Source: UBA11606 sp965243715
Lineage (GTDB): Bacteria > Actinomycetota > Acidimicrobiia > Acidimicrobiales > Aldehydirespiratoraceae
Length of the DNA: 64,000 nt
Assembly (NCBI GenBank): GCA_965243715.1
Contig: CBDEVU010000006.1
Coordinates: 62,001-126,000, forward strand
Direction of reading: 5' to 3'
Shown here: positions 51,509-61,145 of the stretch, piece by piece
Numbering within the stretch: the stretch's first letter is position 1
How the letters are laid out: every line of letters begins with the position of its first letter
Program-made: the position numbers and the translations under genes
Notes under the pieces: generated by a model
Database searches by the model: none
What the model saw: the letters and a program-made list of their open reading frames with translations, nothing else
Told to the model about the DNA's origin: nothing

Positions 51509-52873
51509 GTGACAGTGCGAATGGTGATTATCGGTGGTGGCCCGGCGGGCCACAGTTGTGCAACTACCGCCGCTCGGCTGGGAGCCGATGTCGTGTTGAT
51601 CGAGCGTGATGTCATCGGAGGTGCCGCGCACTTACTCGACTGCATCCCGTCGAAGGCAATGATCGCCACTGGGAACGCTCGTTCATTCCTGCGTCGGTCA
51701 GTGCGCATGGGCCTGCAGGAGGTCGCGACTCAGGTCGATCTTCGACAACTCGACGAGCGCCTTCGTTCGATCGAAACACGGCTCGAGGGCACGGTCCGCA
51801 GTTTGCTCGCTAGCCAACGGGTTGAACTTCTCGACGGTACGGCGACTCTTACTGGTCCCAACGAGGTGGCAGCCGACCTAGCCGACGGTACGTCCAGAAT
51901 ATTTCCCGCCGACGTGATAGTTCTGGCCACCGGCAGTCGGCCGCGGATCCCCGATTGGGTTTCGGTGGATGGCGACCGCATCATGTCCACCCGCGACGCC
52001 TATCCGCCGAAATCGATGCCTGAGCACGTGGTGGTCGTAGGCTCGGGCGTTACCGGCGTGGAGTTCGTTCACATGTTTGAATCCATGGGGGCCGAGGTGA
52101 CACTCGTTGTGAGCCGTCAACAAGTTCTTCCGCAAAAAGACGCCGAAGTAGCGGCGGCCCTCGAGGAGGATTTCATGCGGCGCGGTGTGCGGCTCTTGAA
52201 GGGCGCTCGTGCCACGTCAATCGAAATCGTGGACAGCGGCGTAACGGTGTCGTGCGACGACGGTCGGGTTGTTACCGGCTCACACGTCCTCCTCGCTATC
52301 GGATCGATCCCGAACTCTGATGGTTTAGGCCTCGAGAACGCGGGAGTCGAACTCGATCATGGTTACGTACCGGTTGACGACAAAATGCGTTCCAACGTGT
52401 CACATATTTACGCCGCGGGCGATCTCTCTGGCCGACTCCCACTGTCGTCGGTGGCATCGATGCAGGGTCGCAAGATTGCCGAGCATGCCCTTGGTGTGTA
52501 CTCCCACGTGCGCGATCGTCGGATCGACTACGACAAGGCCGCGTCGGCCATCTTCACTGAGCCAGAGATCGCAGATGTGGGTCTCGCCGAGGCCGACGCG
52601 TTTGCGGTTGGCCGCAAGGTACGGGTTACCAAGGTTCCGTTCGTGACCCACGCCAAAGCGCTCATCAACGACGACCCTCGTGGTTTCGTAAAGATCGTGT
52701 CGGACCCGGCTACCGGCGTTGTCCTAGGCGGCTCGATTGTAGGTCGTCACGCGGCGGAACTGATCTCGATCCTTGCTGTCGCGGTGACCAATGGTCTCTC
52801 GGTCACCGACATCCACGAAAGCTTATTGGTCCATCCGACCTTGGCCGAAGCGTTGGCAGAGGCGGCCGAGTAG
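51509..52873 (+). CDS. NAD(P)H-quinone reductase-like flavoprotein (mycobacterial LpdA type)
   Basis: 454 residues, pyridine nucleotide-disulfide oxidoreductase fold: G-G-G-P-A-G-H-S at the N-terminus, V-G-S-G-V-T-G-V-E-F near 178 and Y-A-A-G-D-L-S-G near 300. The redox motif reads G-G-A-A-H-L-L-D-C-I-P-S-K: only one of the two cysteines is left, so it cannot act as a normal lipoamide dehydrogenase. As I recall, Rv3303c (LpdA) of M. tuberculosis has the same change and reduces quinones. It is separate from the true E3 at 13874. Confidence 0.87.
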   Translation: MTVRMVIIGGGPAGHSCATTAARLGADVVLIERDVIGGAAHLLDCIPSKAMIATGNARSFLRRSVRMGLQEVATQVDLRQLDERLRSIETRLEGTVRSLLASQRVELLDGTATLTGPNEVAADLADGTSRIFPADVIVLATGSRPRIPDWVSVDGDRIMSTRDAYPPKSMPEHVVVVGSGVTGVEFVHMFESMGAEVTLVVSRQQVLPQKDAEVAAALEEDFMRRGVRLLKGARATSIEIVDSGVTVSCDDGRVVTGSHVLLAIGSIPNSDGLGLENAGVELDHGYVPVDDKMRSNVSHIYAAGDLSGRLPLSSVASMQGRKIAEHALGVYSHVRDRRIDYDKAASAIFTEPEIADVGLAEADAFAVGRKVRVTKVPFVTHAKALINDDPRGFVKIVSDPATGVVLGGSIVGRHAAELISILAVAVTNGLSVTDIHESLLVHPTLAEALAEAAE

Positions 52874-52876
52874 TTG

Positions 52877-54619
52877 CTACTCGATAACGGCGACGACATC
52901 GCCGCCCCCCACTGAGTCACCTTCAACAACCCGCACCTCGACAACGGTGCCTGCCTTTCCCGCGGTGACGTTGTTTTCCATCTTCATTGCTTCGAGGACC
53001 ACGACGGCATCGCCAACCGCGACCGTATCGCCGACGCTCACGTGTACCTTGACGATTGTTCCCTGCATTGAGACGGTGACGTCGCCACTACCGCTGGCCG
53101 TAGCGCCGCTGCTAGCGCTTCGTCGGGGCTTGGCTGGCGCGGAGGCGGTAGGTGCTGCTTCAGGTATCCACATCGAGACGCTGAACCGCTTGCCGTTAAC
53201 CTCGACATCGAGGTCGCGTTTGACCTTGGGTTCCTCCTCTGAACGGGCCGAGTCGGTAAGCGGGGCGCTTATCCCACTGAGGTCGAGCGTTTCCTCCACC
53301 CACTTTGTTGAGTGGCTCATGGAGGCGAAATCGGCGTGTTCTAAGATAGCGATGTCTGCCGGAATCGTGGTGGCGACCCCGACGATCTCGAGTTCGCCGA
53401 GAGCACGGCGCGCTCGCGCAATGGCGGTAGGACGATCGCGGCCCCACACGATAAGTTTGCCGATGAGGTTGTCGTAGAACTGGGAGATCTCGTCGCCCGC
53501 TTCGTAGCCCGTGTCGAAGCGGGTTCCGAATCCATTGGGGACTGTCATCGAGGTGATAGGTCCCGGGGACGGGAGGAAGGCGCCGCCCGCTGGATCCTCG
53601 GCGTTGATGCGGATTTCGATTGAGTGGCCGCGGACTTCGATTTCGTCCTGGGTGAAGGGGAGTGGCTCGCCGCTGGCGATACGGAGTTGCTGTTCGACAA
53701 GGTCAACGCTCGTAATCAGTTCAGTGGCTGGATGCTCCACCTGAAGGCGAGTGTTCATCTCAAGGTAGTAGAAGCCGCCGTCTTCGTAGAGAAACTCGAC
53801 GGTTCCCGCGTTGACGTAGTCGCAACCCTTGGCGACCGCGACGGCGGCATCACCCATGGCGGCGATGATCTCGTCTGGGATTCCCGCCGCCGGGGCCTCT
53901 TCGATCAGTTTTTGGTGACGACGCTGGGCCGAGCAGTCACGCGTTCCGAGGTAGACGCAGTTTCCGTGCGTATCGGCGAGTATCTGCACTTCGACATGGC
54001 GAGGTTTGGTCAAATAGCGCTCTAGGTAACACTCGTCGCGGCCGAAGTAGCTGAGCGCCTCTCGCTGGGCGGATGCCAGTTGGGCTTCCGCCTCGTCGGG
54101 TCCGTTGACTACTTTCATGCCACGACCGCCCCCGCCGTAGGCCGCCTTGATGGCCACGGGCCAACCGCTATTTTCGCCGAAGGCGACGATTGCCGCGGCG
54201 TTGGTAAGAACTTCGGTGCGGCCAGGAACGCCATGGACGTTGACTCGGTCAGCGGCCGCGCGTGCGCTGATTTTGTCGCCCATGACTTCGATGGCGGCTG
54301 GGGGCGGTCCAATGAAAGTGATACCGCGTTCGGTTATTGACCGAGCAAAGTCGGCGTTTTCGGAGAAGAAGCCGTAGCCGGGGTGGACGGCATCAGCTCC
54401 GCTTCGTTCGATGGCATCGAGTATCGCGTCGGTGTTGAGGTACGACTCGGCCGCGGTTTGGCCCCCCAAGGCATAGGCCTCGTCGGCCAACCGAACGTGC
54501 ATGGCCTGGCGGTCGAGTTCGCTGTAGACGGCCACGGAGGCTACCCCGAGTTCGCGGCAGGCACGGATAATGCGGACTGCAATTTCGCCGCGGTTGGCGA
54601 TCAGTACTTTGTTGAACAC
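52877..54619 (-). CDS. accA: Acyl-CoA carboxylase alpha chain (biotin carboxylase-BCCP)
   Basis: 580 residues. Biotin carboxylase spans residues 1 to about 445 (I-A-N-R-G-E-I-A-V-R start, ATP-grasp loop G-G-G-G-R-G-M-K, M-N-T-R-L-Q-V-E-H). After a linker the biotinyl domain ends the protein with the attachment lysine in E-A-M-K-M-E-N-N. It carboxylates its own biotin for an acetyl- or propionyl-CoA carboxylase; the carboxyltransferase beta chain is not in the window. BirA is the divergent neighbour, 18 nt away. GTG start. Confidence 0.94.
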   Translation of the reverse strand: MFNKVLIANRGEIAVRIIRACRELGVASVAVYSELDRQAMHVRLADEAYALGGQTAAESYLNTDAILDAIERSGADAVHPGYGFFSENADFARSITERGITFIGPPPAAIEVMGDKISARAAADRVNVHGVPGRTEVLTNAAAIVAFGENSGWPVAIKAAYGGGGRGMKVVNGPDEAEAQLASAQREALSYFGRDECYLERYLTKPRHVEVQILADTHGNCVYLGTRDCSAQRRHQKLIEEAPAAGIPDEIIAAMGDAAVAVAKGCDYVNAGTVEFLYEDGGFYYLEMNTRLQVEHPATELITSVDLVEQQLRIASGEPLPFTQDEIEVRGHSIEIRINAEDPAGGAFLPSPGPITSMTVPNGFGTRFDTGYEAGDEISQFYDNLIGKLIVWGRDRPTAIARARRALGELEIVGVATTIPADIAILEHADFASMSHSTKWVEETLDLSGISAPLTDSARSEEEPKVKRDLDVEVNGKRFSVSMWIPEAAPTASAPAKPRRSASSGATASGSGDVTVSMQGTIVKVHVSVGDTVAVGDAVVVLEAMKMENNVTAGKAGTVVEVRVVEGDSVGGGDVVAVIE

Positions 54620-54637
54620 GTACTATTGACTAGTCCA

Positions 54638-55420
54638 ATGTGTGCCCCCAATGCGAAACCAAGCCCCGATATCTTCGTTCTAAGTCGATCGGCCGCCGCC
54701 GCGGCTGGGTTTGTGACGTTCACGCACACGCTCGAAACGGGGTCCACTAACACCGATCTGGTTACCGCGGCGCGATCGGGAGATCGCACCGCAGCCCTCG
54801 CGGTAACCGACCATCAAACCGCGGGCCGTGGCCGTCTTGACCGGCACTGGGTGGAAAATCGCTCAGCCCACAGCCAACTCCTTGTAAGTTTTCGCTTTCC
54901 GCAGATCGGACCCGCCCACGAATTGGTGACCGCAGTTTCAGTGGCGGCCCGTTCGAGCGCCGCGGAACTGTCGGGGGTCGAGATTGGCCTGAAATGGCCC
55001 AATGACCTGATGGTCATCTCCGGGCCTCGCCAGGGCAAGTTGGCTGGGATCCTCGCGGAACTGATAGACGGCGAGCCACCGGTGGTCGTCGTGGGGCTCG
55101 GACTCAATATTTATCCGGTTGACCTCGACGGGGCGGCCTCGTTAGCCGAGAACGGCACTGTGGTAGCGCGTGACGAACTACTCTCACGGATTTTGACTGG
55201 GCTACCGGACCTTCTCCGCGACCGTTTTTTGCTGCGCTTAGAGCATCGTCGGCAGTCGAGCACAATCGGGGCGCGAGTACGCGTCCTCCGGTCCGACGGC
55301 GAACTAGTTGGAGTAGCCCACGCCATTGACGATGACGGCCGGTTAGTGGTGAACGTCAACGGGAGTTTCGTTGCCGTGAGCGTCGGAGACGTCATTCATC
55401 TCCGCCTCGAGGAAGGCTGA
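54638..55420 (+). CDS. birA: Biotin-protein ligase, class I
   Basis: 260 residues. It attaches biotin to the BCCP lysine. S-T-N-T-D, G-R-G-R-L-D-R-H-W (biotinyl-AMP loop) and L-K-W-P-N-D-L are the catalytic motifs, and a C-terminal SH3-like domain follows. There is no N-terminal helix-turn-helix, so it is not a repressor. ATG 54638 is used because the longer frame would overlap the carboxylase gene. A TACTAT box is at 54621-54626. Confidence 0.92.
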   Translation: MCAPNAKPSPDIFVLSRSAAAAAGFVTFTHTLETGSTNTDLVTAARSGDRTAALAVTDHQTAGRGRLDRHWVENRSAHSQLLVSFRFPQIGPAHELVTAVSVAARSSAAELSGVEIGLKWPNDLMVISGPRQGKLAGILAELIDGEPPVVVVGLGLNIYPVDLDGAASLAENGTVVARDELLSRILTGLPDLLRDRFLLRLEHRRQSSTIGARVRVLRSDGELVGVAHAIDDDGRLVVNVNGSFVAVSVGDVIHLRLEEG

Positions 55421-55446
55421 CGCCGTCATAGGCGCCGCCGAGGTTA

Positions 55447-56847
55447 TTGTTGGCGGCAGTGGGGAGCGCAGGTAAATTGAGGATACGGAGGACTTGGCCG
55501 CAACGTCTTTTGATTATCGCGTCCCTAGGCCTGATCGGTTCGGCGTTGGCCGCGTCTTGGTTCGTCCGCAATCTTTACGTCGGGGTGGCGGAGATCGGCC
55601 GCATTCAGTTTACCGGCGACCTTCTCTTGACCGAGACCGATCCAACCGAGCCGGTCAACTTTCTTGTCATTGGGGTGGATAGCGCGTTGGGAATTGATCC
55701 CGACGATCCGGTCCATCACGATCGGCGCTACGACGATCGTGGCACGCACAACGCCGACAGCATCTCCCTAATCAGGTTTGACCCCGTAGCCCGTCAGGTG
55801 TGGTTACTGTCGATTCCGCGGGATCTTGAGGTTGCCGATCCCAAAACTGGTCAACGGCGCAAGATTAACTCGATGTCGCTGGTGGGCGGCGCGCCGCTAC
55901 TTGTCGAGGCCATCTCTGAAACCTTCGATGTGTCGATTAATCACTATCTGCAATTGGACTTTCTCGCGTTTCGCGAAGTCGTAGATAAGATCGGTGGGGT
56001 GCCGCTGTGTTTCGACCACCCGGCGCGGGATCCGTCTTCCGGACTGGACATCCCTGTGGCGAAATGCACGTTGATGTCAGGGGCCGACGCACTCAGCTAT
56101 GTGCGGTCGCGCCGCTATCAAGAGTTTATTGATGGCTCATGGGTGACGGTGGGCAACAGCGACTTTGGTCGCATCGACCGCCAGCAAGAGTTCGTGGTGC
56201 TCGCCATCGAGCGGGCCATCGCCCGCGGCGCGCGCAACCCCTCGACCCTGTCCGCGTTGATCAGTGCGGGGGCCGAGAGCGTTACCCTCGACCAAAATCT
56301 CACACCGAGTTACCTGCTAAGTTTGGCTTCACCCTTCACGGAGTTTAGCACTGACACACTCTCTCGGTACTCGCTAAACGTGTACGACGCGGTCAGCGAC
56401 CGCGGGGCATTCGTACTTCGTCTCGGCGAGGGAAATGACGAAACCGTCGATATCTTTCGTGGTGTCTTTGATGGGGTCTCGCTCAGTGATATCGGGTTTA
56501 CTGTTGCGGGGACTGATCCAGTAATTGTTGACCGCGACAGTGAACTGCTTAGTTCGCTTGGTTTCGATGTTATTGACCAGTCGGTGGTGGTCCACGCGAC
56601 GCGTGCCAATGTGGTCATCTATCCGCCTAGTAGGAGAGAGGAAGCAGCAGTGGTCGCCCGCTATCTACTTCCAGTGCCCGCCCTAGTCGTTGATTCGCAG
56701 GCGCTCGAGATGATGGTTGTGCTAGGTCTCGAACACGAGGCAGTGTCCTATTCTTACCCTCAGGACAAAGGCGAGACGGATGCGGCCATTGCTGCCCACG
56801 GTGACGTGTCCGTACCTGAACTAGTTCCGGTTACTACGGCACCGTGA
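55447..56847 (+). CDS. LytR-CpsA-Psr (LCP) family glycopolymer transferase
   Basis: 466 residues. One transmembrane helix (residues 17-40) leads to an extracytoplasmic LCP domain with S-I-P-R-D-L-E-V, D-F-L-A-F-R-E-V-V-D-K-I-G-G-V and L-S-Y-V-R-S-R-R, the arginine and aspartate sites that bind polyprenyl phosphate. A LytR_C-like domain is near 365-450. LCP enzymes attach glycan polymers to peptidoglycan, the last step for polymers made in this region. The start is a TTG pair or GTG 55459. Confidence 0.9.
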   Translation: MLAAVGSAGKLRIRRTWPQRLLIIASLGLIGSALAASWFVRNLYVGVAEIGRIQFTGDLLLTETDPTEPVNFLVIGVDSALGIDPDDPVHHDRRYDDRGTHNADSISLIRFDPVARQVWLLSIPRDLEVADPKTGQRRKINSMSLVGGAPLLVEAISETFDVSINHYLQLDFLAFREVVDKIGGVPLCFDHPARDPSSGLDIPVAKCTLMSGADALSYVRSRRYQEFIDGSWVTVGNSDFGRIDRQQEFVVLAIERAIARGARNPSTLSALISAGAESVTLDQNLTPSYLLSLASPFTEFSTDTLSRYSLNVYDAVSDRGAFVLRLGEGNDETVDIFRGVFDGVSLSDIGFTVAGTDPVIVDRDSELLSSLGFDVIDQSVVVHATRANVVIYPPSRREEAAVVARYLLPVPALVVDSQALEMMVVLGLEHEAVSYSYPQDKGETDAAIAAHGDVSVPELVPVTTAP

Positions 56848-58115
56848 CTAGCACCATTGCCGTAATCGGCGCGGGCTATGTAGGCCTCACCACCGCCGCC
56901 TGCTTCGCCCAACTTGGGCATCGAGTCATCTGCGCGGATGTTGTTGCAGAGAAGATCGAACAGTTGCAGCGCGGCGAGCTTGCCATTCACGAAGCAGGCC
57001 TAGCTGAAATTGTGCGCGACGGCCTCGACACCGAGAAGCTGACATTCATTTTGGGGTCAGAGAACGCGGTCAGCGAGGCCCAGTTCGTCTATCTCTGTGT
57101 CCCAACCCCGCAAGCGGAGGATGGTTCTGCTGATCTGAGCTTCCTCTATTCTGCGACGTCTGAGATCAGCGACAAACTGCGACCGGGCACGGTGGTAGTC
57201 AACAAGTCGACCGTGCCAGTCGGGTCGACCTACGTCGTCGAGCAGGCCCTCGGCCGCGCCGACATCCCAGTGGTTTCCAATCCGGAGTTCTTGCGTGAGG
57301 GGACGGCGGTCGACGATTTCCTGAATCCTGACCGAGTAGTTATCGGCGCGCAAGATCAGGTCGCGGCGGGAAAGGTCGCGTCGCTTTACCTCGGGGTACG
57401 GGCTCCGATCATGGTTACCGATCCCGCGTCAGCCGAGACCTGCAAGTACGCGGCTAACGCTTTTCTGGCCACGAAGTTGTCGTTCGTCAACGCCATTGCC
57501 GCGGTGTGTGAGGCGGTAGGGGCCGATGTCAACGACGTTTTGTTGGGCATGGGCTACGACCATCGCATTGGCCACGAGTTCCTTAGACCGGGACCGGGTT
57601 GGGGTGGCTCCTGCTTACCGAAGGACAGCCAAGCCCTCATCTCCATTGCCGACAATGCGGGCTACGATTTCTCCCTGCTGCGAGGCGTTTTCGATGCCAA
57701 CCTCGAGCAGTTTAATCGCATTGTGCGTAAGGTCGAAACAGTAACCGAACTCGACGGGGCCGATATTGCCGTGCTTGGTTTGGCGTTCAAGGCGGGCACC
57801 GACGACGTACGGAACTCACCGGCGCTCGAAATCATCTCTCGGTTGGTTGCCAAAGGTGCTCGGGTGCGCGCCTTTGATCCCGCCGTTTCCGCGGTCGATC
57901 TTGACGGCCTCGTCGTTGTCACCGACGCCTACGCGGCGTGTGAAGGGGCATCGGCCCTAGTCATCGCCACCGAGTGGGACGATTTCAAGTGGCTTGACCT
58001 CGACAAGATCAAGGACCTGATGGTGAAGCATCATGTCGTCGACGCCCGGAACCTTCTCGATCGTGGGGCGGTGCGTCGCCGTGGCTTCTCCTACCAAGGA
58101 GTTGGCCGGTCCTGA
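56844..58115 (+). CDS. ugd: UDP-glucose 6-dehydrogenase
   Basis: 423 residues. It oxidises UDP-glucose to UDP-glucuronate with two NAD. I-G-A-G-Y-V-G-L-T-T is the NAD site, P-E-F-L-R-E-G the substrate loop and G-P-G-W-G-G-S-C-L-P-K-D contains the catalytic cysteine. GTGA overlap with the LCP gene; the next gene uses its product. Confidence 0.95.
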   Translation: MTSTIAVIGAGYVGLTTAACFAQLGHRVICADVVAEKIEQLQRGELAIHEAGLAEIVRDGLDTEKLTFILGSENAVSEAQFVYLCVPTPQAEDGSADLSFLYSATSEISDKLRPGTVVVNKSTVPVGSTYVVEQALGRADIPVVSNPEFLREGTAVDDFLNPDRVVIGAQDQVAAGKVASLYLGVRAPIMVTDPASAETCKYAANAFLATKLSFVNAIAAVCEAVGADVNDVLLGMGYDHRIGHEFLRPGPGWGGSCLPKDSQALISIADNAGYDFSLLRGVFDANLEQFNRIVRKVETVTELDGADIAVLGLAFKAGTDDVRNSPALEIISRLVAKGARVRAFDPAVSAVDLDGLVVVTDAYAACEGASALVIATEWDDFKWLDLDKIKDLMVKHHVVDARNLLDRGAVRRRGFSYQGVGRS

Positions 58116-59053
58116 TGGCCCGCATCGTTATCACGGGTTGCGCGGGATTTTTGGGGTCGCATCTAGCCGACTACCTCATCGCCCGCGGCGACGAAGTGGT
58201 GGCGATCGACAATTTCAGTACCGGCAACCGGGCCAACATTGCGCATTTATTTGGCAGTCCCGGTTTCACGTTCATCGAACACGACGTGTCTAACTACGTC
58301 TGGGTCCCCGGTGACGTGGACACGATCTTGCACTTTGCAAGTCCGGCTTCGCCCATCGACTACCTTAGGATGCCGATCCAAACCCTCAAGGTCGGTTCGC
58401 TCGGGACCCACAACACTCTTGGTTTAGCCAAGGCCAAGGGCGCTACCTATTTGGTTGCCTCCACTTCGGAGGTCTACGGCGACCCGCACGAGCATCCTCA
58501 GACGGAAGATTACTGGGGGAACGTCAACCCCGTTGGCCCCCGTGGCGTGTACGACGAAGCCAAGCGGTTCTCCGAAGCCATGACCATGGCGTATCACCGT
58601 TATCACGGGCTCGACACGCGCATCGTGCGAATCTTCAACACCTACGGTCCCCGTATGCGGCCCCATGACGGTCGCGTTGTCTCGAATTTCATCGTGCAGG
58701 CTTTGCGGGGCCAACCCCTCACCGTCTATGGCAACGGCGCGCAAACTCGCAGTTTTTGCTTCGTGGATGATGAAGTGCGGGGGATCATTGCCTTGCTCGA
58801 CTCAGAGGAACACGATCCGGTGAATCTCGGCAATCCTAACGAGTTCACCATTTACGAACTAGCCAAGATAATTCTGGAGATAGTCGGGTCCTCGTCGACT
58901 ATTGAGATGCATCCCCTTCCCACTGATGATCCCACCCAACGCCAACCCGATATCACTCGTGCCCGTGAGATACTCGGCTGGGAACCTAAGGTTCAACTAC
59001 GAGAAGGGGTGGCCCTCACTGTCGAGTATTTCGCTACCTTGATCGATCACTAG
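58115..59053 (+). CDS. uxs: UDP-glucuronate decarboxylase (UDP-xylose synthase)
   Basis: 312 residues. It decarboxylates UDP-glucuronate to UDP-xylose. G-C-A-G-F-L-G-S-H, F-A-S-P-A-S-P-I-D-Y, S-T-S-E-V-Y-G-D-P and Y-D-E-A-K-R are the diagnostic motifs separating Uxs from other epimerase-like enzymes. It starts in a TGATG overlap with ugd, so Ugd and Uxs form a coupled two-step pathway. Confidence 0.93.
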   Translation: MARIVITGCAGFLGSHLADYLIARGDEVVAIDNFSTGNRANIAHLFGSPGFTFIEHDVSNYVWVPGDVDTILHFASPASPIDYLRMPIQTLKVGSLGTHNTLGLAKAKGATYLVASTSEVYGDPHEHPQTEDYWGNVNPVGPRGVYDEAKRFSEAMTMAYHRYHGLDTRIVRIFNTYGPRMRPHDGRVVSNFIVQALRGQPLTVYGNGAQTRSFCFVDDEVRGIIALLDSEEHDPVNLGNPNEFTIYELAKIILEIVGSSSTIEMHPLPTDDPTQRQPDITRAREILGWEPKVQLREGVALTVEYFATLIDH

Positions 59054-60012
59054 GTCCGTCGTGTTTCGGCGAGTTCTCGGTTGGCTTCGTACCATGCGAT
59101 GGTGGTGCGGAGTCCGTCGCGAAAATCCGTCTGAGCCCGAAAGCCAAAGAGTTCCCTTGCTCGGCTCGCATCGACGCAGCGTCGTGGTTGTCCGTCAGGG
59201 CGGTCGCGGTCCCACTTTATGCGACCGGTGAAGCCGGTAAGGTCCGCGATGATCTCCACTAGGTCCAAGATGTTGAGTTCACGATCCGCGCCGAGATTAA
59301 CCGGTTCGGCACCGTCCCAGTGTTCGGCGGCTAGCACGATGCCGTGGGCGGCGTCATCGACGTAGAGAAATTCACGGCTAACTGCGCCGGTGCCCCACAC
59401 CACGATCTCTTCGCTTCCTGATTCGCGGGCCAGAACACACTTGCGAATTAGGGCCGGTATGACATGACTGACATCGGGATGAAACTTGTCCCCCGGGCCG
59501 TAAAGGTTAGTCGGCATCAGGTAGGCGCCCCGCTGACCGTACTGCTCTCGGTTTGCTTGCAGATGAACAAGTTGAGCGAGTTTTGCGATGCCGTAAGGCG
59601 CGTTTGTTTCTTCCGGGTAACCCTGCCAGAGCGAGGATTCCTTGAAGGGGACCTCGGTGAACTTTGGATACGAGCAGATAGTGCCGACAACCACTGTCTT
59701 GGCGACGGCAGCGTGTCGGGCCGCCTCGATGACATTGGTACCAAGAGTGAGATTTTCCAGATAGATGCTCGCAGGGGCGGCCATGTTGGCCCCAATTCCG
59801 CCCACCCGGGCCGCAAGATGGATAACCATGTCGGGAGCCGCGTCGCCAATCGCGTTCATAGCCGCGTTGATGTCGCGAAAGTCCACATCGGCGCTCGAGG
59901 GAGCGATAATCTCAGCGACGCCCCGCTCCGCTAGCGCGGCGAGCACCGCGCCGCCCAGAAACCCGGTTCCACCGGTGACGAGAATGCGCTGGTGGGTGAA
60001 AGGAGCGACCAT
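59050..60012 (-). CDS. fcl: GDP-L-fucose synthase
   Basis: 320 residues. It epimerises and reduces GDP-4-keto-6-deoxy-mannose to GDP-fucose. G-G-T-G-F-L-G-G-A, V-H-L-A-A-R-V-G-G-I, G-T-I-C-S-Y-P-K and P-Y-G-I-A-K fit the family. The GDP-mannose dehydratase that normally precedes it is not in the window. Convergent with uxs; the two stop codons overlap in CTAG. Confidence 0.92.
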   Translation of the reverse strand: MVAPFTHQRILVTGGTGFLGGAVLAALAERGVAEIIAPSSADVDFRDINAAMNAIGDAAPDMVIHLAARVGGIGANMAAPASIYLENLTLGTNVIEAARHAAVAKTVVVGTICSYPKFTEVPFKESSLWQGYPEETNAPYGIAKLAQLVHLQANREQYGQRGAYLMPTNLYGPGDKFHPDVSHVIPALIRKCVLARESGSEEIVVWGTGAVSREFLYVDDAAHGIVLAAEHWDGAEPVNLGADRELNILDLVEIIADLTGFTGRIKWDRDRPDGQPRRCVDASRARELFGFRAQTDFRDGLRTTIAWYEANRELAETRRT

Positions 60013-60021
60013 CGAGAGGAG

Positions 60022-60027
60022 ATTGTA
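60022..60027 (-). promoter_or_regulatory. -10 box (TACAAT) for fcl
   Basis: Minus-strand hexamer 9 nt before ATG 60012, giving a leader of about 2-3 nt. A GAGG-like run lies between them. Confidence 0.35.
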
Positions 60028-60050
60028 GCCCGTCGTGCCAAACTCCGACT

Positions 60051-61145
60051 GTGTCTCGCCGAGTAGCTGCCGTTGTCGAACAAAGCTGGCATCGGGTTCC
60101 TGGCGGTACGGCAGCGTCCACGATTCGATCCCTCAACGCGGTACAGCGTCGCACCCCGTGGAACGTCATCGGTCTCGCCGCCTACCATCGAAGGGCACCG
60201 TTGTTCAATGAGGCCGCCGAGTTCCCCATTATCAAATCGCGTCTACCTCGCCGCTGCCTCTATCGCCTTTGGAACGGAGTTCGGCGGCCCAGAATCCGTG
60301 CCGCGGTGGGCAATGTCGACGTGGTCCACGCAACGGGAGGAGTTATCCCACCGTTTGCCTCAGCGAGGCTAGTTGTCACTGTTCACGACCTAGCGTTCCT
60401 TTTCGATCCAGGTCACTTCACCCCGCACGGTGTCCGGTTCATGTCGCGGTCGTGGGAGCTTACGCTCGAACACGCGACCGTGATCTGCGTGCCGAGCAAA
60501 GCTACGAGGAGTGACTGTGTTGAGTGTGGAGCGGCGGCGGAGCGGGTGGCGGTGGTTCCGTGGGGGGTTACGCCTGTCGCGGTTGATGAGCATCAGCGGG
60601 GCGACCTTCGAGACCGCTATGGGCTTCCTGAACGCTTCGCCCTCTGGGTGGGTACCAGTGAACCCCGCAAGAACCTCGAGCGACTCATCGCCGCTCACGG
60701 CGCCGTTGGCGAACGCTTACCTCTCGTTCTGGCCGGTCCGGCCGGGTGGGGTCCCGACCTAGGGAAGGCAATTTCTGAGGCCGGTGCGGTGCGACACCTC
60801 GGGCCGGTGCCGCCCGCCGACCTTGGCCCGCTGTACGCCGCTGCCACCGTGTTCGTCTACCCGAGCCTTCGTGAGGGTTTCGGCTTGCCGGTGCTTGAGG
60901 CAATGGCTCAGGGCACCGCGGTGATAACGAGTGCGGGTACCGCGACCGAAGAAGTTACGGGCGGGATTGGTTTGCTCGTTGACCCTTACGACGTTGCTGA
61001 ACTCAGCGCCGCGCTCGTCGGCGTTGCGGACGATCCTGAAGCCTGGGACGCGCGTGGTCCGAACGCTCAGGCTCACGCCACGGGGCAAACCTGGGATGCC
61101 ACAGCGGAACGTCTCGCCGCGGTGTACGACCGAGCAGCCCTATGA
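60051..61145 (+). CDS. Family 4 glycosyltransferase
   Basis: 364 residues from a GTG. V-G-T-S-E-P-R-K-N-L-E and P-S-L-R-E-G-F-G-L-P-V-L-E-A-M mark the GT-B donor half; V-H-D-L-A-F-L-F-D-P is in the acceptor half. First of three tandem glycosyltransferase genes. Confidence 0.9.
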   Translation: MSRRVAAVVEQSWHRVPGGTAASTIRSLNAVQRRTPWNVIGLAAYHRRAPLFNEAAEFPIIKSRLPRRCLYRLWNGVRRPRIRAAVGNVDVVHATGGVIPPFASARLVVTVHDLAFLFDPGHFTPHGVRFMSRSWELTLEHATVICVPSKATRSDCVECGAAAERVAVVPWGVTPVAVDEHQRGDLRDRYGLPERFALWVGTSEPRKNLERLIAAHGAVGERLPLVLAGPAGWGPDLGKAISEAGAVRHLGPVPPADLGPLYAAATVFVYPSLREGFGLPVLEAMAQGTAVITSAGTATEEVTGGIGLLVDPYDVAELSAALVGVADDPEAWDARGPNAQAHATGQTWDATAERLAAVYDRAAL

